A stretch of DNA of 25,543 nucleotides. It comes from a virus. The stretch is from positions 1-25,543 of the IMG/VR virus record IMGVR_UViG_3300044633_000897, one strand, 5' to 3'. Each line of letters begins with the position of its first letter. Position 1 is the stretch's first letter. The notes under the pieces are model-generated. The model saw only the letters and a list, made by a program, of their open reading frames with translations. It searched no databases and was not told where the DNA came from. Shown here piece after piece: positions 22,032 to 25,543 of this stretch. Position numbers and translations under genes: made by a program.

Positions 22032-23432
22032 CCCATTTGATTCATTTGCAGTTTTTAACCAAGGGTGATGTTGTTGTAACCATTTTTCCCCAATAGATCC
22101 TTTTGATTTTAAAAAATTATACCATTCTTTTGATGTAGAATAATTATAATTTTTATCTGGAGTATCAGCCCACATTCCAGGGCTGATACCATTCCAACGA
22201 TATCTTTGATCTGGGTGCAATAAATTTAACCTACGACTATCAATAAATTCTCTTCGTGCATCTTCATAATCATATGAACCGAGTTCTAGCATTCTTTCAT
22301 GAAAGAATGCTATAATAGAAATTCTTTCTGCGTCTGGATCATGTTTTATCATTTCAGTATTACCATGTAAACCGGCTTGGTTATTTACTAATAATAAATC
22401 AGTAGGTCTAATATCAACCGCATATCCAATTTCAGGGAACACCAAGTAGCATCCTGTGTAATTATCATTATCGCTAATTACACAAAGATTAGCAAAACCA
22501 TCCGGCATATTAGCAGGATCGTAATGACCCGCTGTTCTAAAGTCTCTATTTACAGTAATTGTTGTAAACGGAGTTTCCGGTACAACAAATCTTTGATCAA
22601 TCGATTCAGCAGCACGTTTTTGATTACCATAACGCCATGGCAACATATCTTTAAAACCTTTAGCTAAAGATTGCAAGAATGGATACGATTTAGCAAACTT
22701 TTCTGGATTATCTCTTGTATATGTAGTCGGTCTACCAAAAGGAATCCTAGGATATCTATCATACCACCCAGCAATACCAGAATTTACGACATTAGCATAA
22801 GTCGTTTTACTAATCAATTTATCCAATACTCGCTGAGCTTCAACTTTTGCTTCATCAATAGTTAATATACACAATTTATCGATAAAGTCATTAAATACAA
22901 ATTGTTCAGCTCTAATCTGTTCAGTTAACCAAACAACGCCACGACTATCATCAGATTTAAGAGTTTTATATTTTGCTCTAATTAAATCAACATCCGCCTT
23001 TGGAGTATAACCACCGAATACTGAAGTTGAATTTTTATAAGCAAAGAATTCTAGTAAATCAAATTGTTCGTCAGTAACCCATTCTCTTCCCGCGCATGTA
23101 GCAGTTCTTGGACCACCAGCCATTCCTCGATTTTGAGTTTCAACAGCTGCATCGCGTAACCCTGCATAAGCTGCATCAGCTTCTTCTTTATTAAAGAAAT
23201 TTTTACGGAACTTAAACACAATATTCTTTTCAGATAACCCTTTGTGACAAGAATTGCATTCCATATTGTTGTTACAGTTTTCTTCGGCAGTAAAATCTGC
23301 GCAATCTGGAGGAAGATATACATCTAAATCTTCCTCAACTAATATTCTATAATGACTTTCATCAAGCCATTTACCAACCAAATCGGGTCTTGGAGTTACC
23401 TCTTCCGGTTTTAAAACTACAACTTTTACCAT
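22014..23432 (-). CDS. TET/JBP-family 2-oxoglutarate/Fe(II) DNA base dioxygenase
   Basis: A 472-residue protein with the TET/JBP oxygenase pattern. NRGMAGG (101-107) is a family hallmark in the N-terminal part. Then come [17 protein letters not shown] (230-246), [11 protein letters not shown] (288-298), the iron ligands His303-Tyr-Asp305 in AGHYDPAN, and [10 protein letters not shown] (327-336). The third ligand is His356 in NQAGLHGN, and a 2-oxoglutarate-binding Arg370 is in ERISIIAFF. Family members oxidise the methyl group of 5-methylcytosine or thymine in DNA. Near the N-terminus C-x5-C-x2-C (53, 59, 62) with Cys44 may bind zinc. The last residues, NGLEDFF, resemble a clamp-binding tail. 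The start has AGGAG upstream and its own early-type promoter. Substrate base is unknown; no pyrimidine-methylating partner is seen here. Confidence 0.85.
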   Translation of the reverse strand: MVKVVVLKPEEVTPRPDLVGKWLDESHYRILVEEDLDVYLPPDCADFTAEENCNNNMECNSCHKGLSEKNIVFKFRKNFFNKEEADAAYAGLRDAAVETQNRGMAGGPRTATCAGREWVTDEQFDLLEFFAYKNSTSVFGGYTPKADVDLIRAKYKTLKSDDSRGVVWLTEQIRAEQFVFNDFIDKLCILTIDEAKVEAQRVLDKLISKTTYANVVNSGIAGWYDRYPRIPFGRPTTYTRDNPEKFAKSYPFLQSLAKGFKDMLPWRYGNQKRAAESIDQRFVVPETPFTTITVNRDFRTAGHYDPANMPDGFANLCVISDNDNYTGCYLVFPEIGYAVDIRPTDLLLVNNQAGLHGNTEMIKHDPDAERISIIAFFHERMLELGSYDYEDARREFIDSRRLNLLHPDQRYRWNGISPGMWADTPDKNYNYSTSKEWYNFLKSKGSIGEKWLQQHHPWLKTANESNGLEDFF

Positions 23433-23461
23433 CTATATCTCCTATTGTAAGATTCAAATAT

Positions 23462-23490
23462 ATTTTACTACATAAATTAAAAAAAGTAAA
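23462..23490 (-). promoter_or_regulatory. T4 early-type (sigma70) promoter for the dioxygenase gene
   Basis: Read leftward: TTTACT (-35, at 23485-23490), a 17-base spacer and TAAAAT (-10, at 23462-23467), 29 bases before the ATG at 23432. It shares GCTTTAC with the glycosyltransferase promoter, suggesting joint early expression. Confidence 0.72.
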
Positions 23491-23513
23491 GCGTTTTTTT
23501 GTATTTAGAATTT

Positions 23514-23521
23514 TATAAATA
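23514..23521 (+). promoter_or_regulatory. T4-type late promoter box upstream of tube-fold gene
   Basis: Exact TATAAATA 27 bases before the ATG at 23549. It restarts rightward late transcription after the leftward insertion and lies back-to-back with the dioxygenase promoter. Confidence 0.8.
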
Positions 23522-23548
23522 CAAGTAAATAAATTATAAGGATTTTTT

Positions 23549-24091
23549 ATGGCTCTTAACGATACAAACATCTGTAATACCGATTTGTTACAGTCAGCAA
23601 AATTTATTTTTACGATTCCTAGATTAATGGAAGTTCAATTCTTCTGTCAAGCAGTAAATCTTCCAGGAGTAAATTCTCAAAGCACGGTTCAAGTAAACCC
23701 GTTTAGAGATATGGGCGTCCCAGGAGATAAAATGGAATACGAAGATTTATCTATCGAGTTTCTTATTGATGAGGAATTGAGATCTTGGACTTCAATATAT
23801 TATTGGATTAAAGGATATACGCAAGCTGAAGCTTGGGACGATTATGCTAATTTAAATAAATTATCAAAATATAGTCAATATGAATATATAAATACTCCAC
23901 AATATGCTGACGCAATATTAACAACATTATCGCCAGCTTCTGATAAACCAAAGGTAAATATCCATTTTATAGATTTATTTCCAGTTTATCTGTCTGCTAT
24001 ACCGTTTGATGTTAGGGTTAGTTCTGCAAAAACAATGACAGCAACTGCAACATTTAGGTTTAAAAGGTATGAATTGACTTTAGTTGGCTAG
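23549..24091 (+). CDS. tail tube-fold protein (gp19/gp54-like; gp3 position)
   Basis: A 180-residue protein with the tail-tube beta-barrel pattern. It has SAKFIFTIPRLMEVQFFCQAVNLPGV (in part, 17-41), where tubes carry the hydrophobic strand and LPG turn, then FRDMGVPGDKMEYEDLSIEFLIDEEL (in part, 51-76) and a closing TATATFRFKRYELTLVG. It resembles gp19 and the tube initiator gp54 more than any other family I know. In cyanophage relatives the slot between gene 23 and uvsY holds gene 3 (tail completion), so this may be that gene. Fold is fairly secure, the exact identity is not. It has its own late promoter box. Confidence 0.72.
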   Translation: MALNDTNICNTDLLQSAKFIFTIPRLMEVQFFCQAVNLPGVNSQSTVQVNPFRDMGVPGDKMEYEDLSIEFLIDEELRSWTSIYYWIKGYTQAEAWDDYANLNKLSKYSQYEYINTPQYADAILTTLSPASDKPKVNIHFIDLFPVYLSAIPFDVRVSSAKTMTATATFRFKRYELTLVG

Positions 24092-24128
24092 CCTATATAT
24101 TTTCGTAATGTTTACTTGAGAATATAAA

Positions 24129-24569
24129 ATGATAAAACTTGATACAATTATAGAATATTGGAAAATTGATAGTAAAATCGACGAATCAAAACCTCACCAA
24201 GAATTAATTAATACCCCTTTATTGCACGCGAAATATGTCGAGATTCTTTCTCAGCATAGACTCGCTGCACAGAAAGCAAAATTCGACCATGCAAGGATGA
24301 AAAAAGTTCGTAGGGAGTATTACCTAGGAAATCTTGCAAAGGAAACCTTAGACGAGTATGGGTGGGATCAGTTCGACTTAAAGATTGGCACCAAAGGTAA
24401 TATCGATACGTATCTTGAAGCTGACGATTTTTTAATAAAAATTCTTGAAAAGAAAGCCTACTATGAGGAATGTATATATGTTTGTGAGGCAATAATTAAA
24501 GAACTCGGTAACAGAACTTGGCAATTAAGAGAATATATGACATACACTAGATTCCTAGCTGGAAATTAA
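24129..24569 (+). CDS. uvsY: UvsY recombination mediator
   Basis: A 146-residue homologue of T4 UvsY, the mediator that loads UvsX recombinase onto gp32-covered single-stranded DNA. The helical protein contains KYVEILSQHRLAAQKAKFD near residues 35-53, KKVRREYYLGNLAKETLDEYG (in part), DTYLEADDFLIKILEKKAY and YVCEAIIKELGNRTWQLREY, all family features. Length is close to T4 UvsY (137 residues). It is followed after one base by uvsW, as in related phages. Confidence 0.9.
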   Translation: MIKLDTIIEYWKIDSKIDESKPHQELINTPLLHAKYVEILSQHRLAAQKAKFDHARMKKVRREYYLGNLAKETLDEYGWDQFDLKIGTKGNIDTYLEADDFLIKILEKKAYYEECIYVCEAIIKELGNRTWQLREYMTYTRFLAGN

Positions 24570-24570
24570 A

Positions 24571-25543
24571 ATGATAATTGAAATTGAAAAACATAACGAA
24601 ACTTATGCCATCCTAAAATGCGACAAAAGTATTGCACAGGAACTAAGCGATTACTTCTCTTTTTTTGCTACTGGATATAAATTTATGCCCAGTTATAAAG
24701 CAAGATTATGGGATGGAAAGGTTCGCCTAGCAAAAATATTACCAAATGGAGATATGGAGTTTTTTATCGGTTTAATCCCTCAATTAGAGGCGTTTGCTAA
24801 AGATAGGGACTATACCCTTCAACACAATTATAAAGATAACTACGACCCAGTTACGGACACTGAGTTACACAAATTTATTACTTCATTAGATATCCATTCT
24901 AATGGAAAGAAAATTGAGGTTAGAGATTATCAATTTAAAGGCGTTTTAGATTTCCTTAACGAAAAACGTTTAATGTTATTATCTCCAACGTCATCAGGTA
25001 AAAGTTGTATTCTTTATATTATTGTTAGATTCTTGTTAGCGCATAATAGAAAGAAAGGATTACTGTTGGTTCCAAACACATCATTATGTCATCAACTTAC
25101 ATCAGATTTTGCTGATTACTCAAGTCATAATAGATGGGATGTAAATAAACATATTCATATGATATTTGCTGGTCAAGATAAAAATGCAGAAAAACATTTA
25201 TATATTAGCACTTGGCAATCATTGTTTAATCATAAGAGCCGAACTTATTTTGATCAATTTGATTTTGTGTTATGTGATGAAGCTCATTTAGCATCAGCAA
25301 ATAGCTTAACAGGTATTGTACAAAAATGCGTTAATGCCGATTATCGAGTTGGTGTTACTGGAACTTTAAATGGACAAAAAATACATTCATTACAATTAGA
25401 AAGTTTATTTGGTCCAGTTAGAAAGGTTATTACAACTAAACAATTAATGGATAACAAACAAGTAACAAAATTAAATATTAAATGTATTGTTTTAAAATAT
25501 CCCGAGGAAACTTGTAAGTTATCAAAAGGATTAAAATATCAAC
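24571..25543 (+). CDS. uvsW: UvsW ATP-dependent DNA helicase, 3'-truncated
   Basis: The open frame begins with ATG at 24571 and runs off the window, giving 324 codons. The N-terminal domain (about residues 1-105, including PSYKARLWDGKVRL) is the DNA-binding part known from T4 UvsW. An SF2 helicase core follows: VRDYQ as the Q-motif region, LLSPTSSGKS (motif I), GLLLVPNTSLCHQL (motif Ia), DFVLCDEAH (motif II) and GVTGTL (motif III). UvsW unwinds R-loops and branched DNA and helps the switch to recombination-dependent replication. The C-terminal RecA-like domain lies outside the window. It starts one base after the uvsY stop, so the two are co-translated. Confidence 0.93.
   Translation, partial: MIIEIEKHNETYAILKCDKSIAQELSDYFSFFATGYKFMPSYKARLWDGKVRLAKILPNGDMEFFIGLIPQLEAFAKDRDYTLQHNYKDNYDPVTDTELHKFITSLDIHSNGKKIEVRDYQFKGVLDFLNEKRLMLLSPTSSGKSCILYIIVRFLLAHNRKKGLLLVPNTSLCHQLTSDFADYSSHNRWDVNKHIHMIFAGQDKNAEKHLYISTWQSLFNHKSRTYFDQFDFVLCDEAHLASANSLTGIVQKCVNADYRVGVTGTLNGQKIHSLQLESLFGPVRKVITTKQLMDNKQVTKLNIKCIVLKYPEETCKLSKGLKYQ

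Noticed and set aside
23887-23894. TATAAATA inside the tube-fold gene
   Set aside because: Coding sequence, more than 230 bases from uvsY, probably chance.

Overview
This window looks like the late, virion-building part of the genome of a T4-superfamily contractile-tailed phage (myovirus). It is AT-rich throughout. From 7.4 to 20.3 kb the genes follow the T4 order 13-14-15-16-17-18-19-20-(67/68 slot)-21-22-23: neck, sheath terminator, terminase, sheath, tube, portal, prohead protease, scaffold and major capsid. After an insertion come a tube-fold gene, uvsY and the start of uvsW, which is the order familiar from cyanophage and pelagiphage relatives. TATAAATA boxes, the T4 late promoter signature, lie about 27-46 bases ahead of genes 13, 18, 19, 22 and the tube-fold gene. 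The host is not visible in the sequence. The gene set suggests an aquatic phage, but that is inference.

Layout. (1) 1-3965: three paralogous RCC1-type seven-bladed propeller proteins (the first truncated by the window edge), interleaved with a DUF4376-like gene and a small gene with a possible beta-barrel. They are probably tail-fibre or adhesin proteins. (2) 4016-7394: five overlapping or nearly abutting genes for a sulfotransferase, a YkgJ-like Cys-cluster protein, a SAM methyltransferase, a TPR plus GT9-like glycosyltransferase and an APS-kinase-like P-loop protein. This is a plausible glycan- or virion-decoration operon in which the last gene could help supply the sulfate donor for the first. 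(3) 7448-20289: the conserved T4-type morphogenesis block, ending in a strong bidirectional terminator. (4) 20354-23432: an accessory insertion with two leftward genes, a TET/JBP-type 2-oxoglutarate dioxygenase and a TAGT-like glycosyltransferase, each with a T4 early-type promoter. Between them is a rightward GIY-YIG endonuclease gene. (5) 23549-25543: a tail-tube-fold protein, uvsY and partial uvsW.

The most interesting part is region 4. A base-oxidising dioxygenase and a glycosyltransferase of the class associated with such enzymes would together make a two-step DNA hypermodification (hydroxylate a pyrimidine methyl group, then add a sugar). Both proteins end in a short hydrophobic-acidic tail (GLDSFF, GLEDFF) resembling sliding-clamp-binding C-termini of T4 proteins, and the nuclease ends in SLEEVF. 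The early promoters would have the modification enzymes made before DNA packaging, opposite in direction to the late structural genes. No tRNA, CRISPR array or insertion sequence was seen, and no gene-free stretch exceeds 150 bases.
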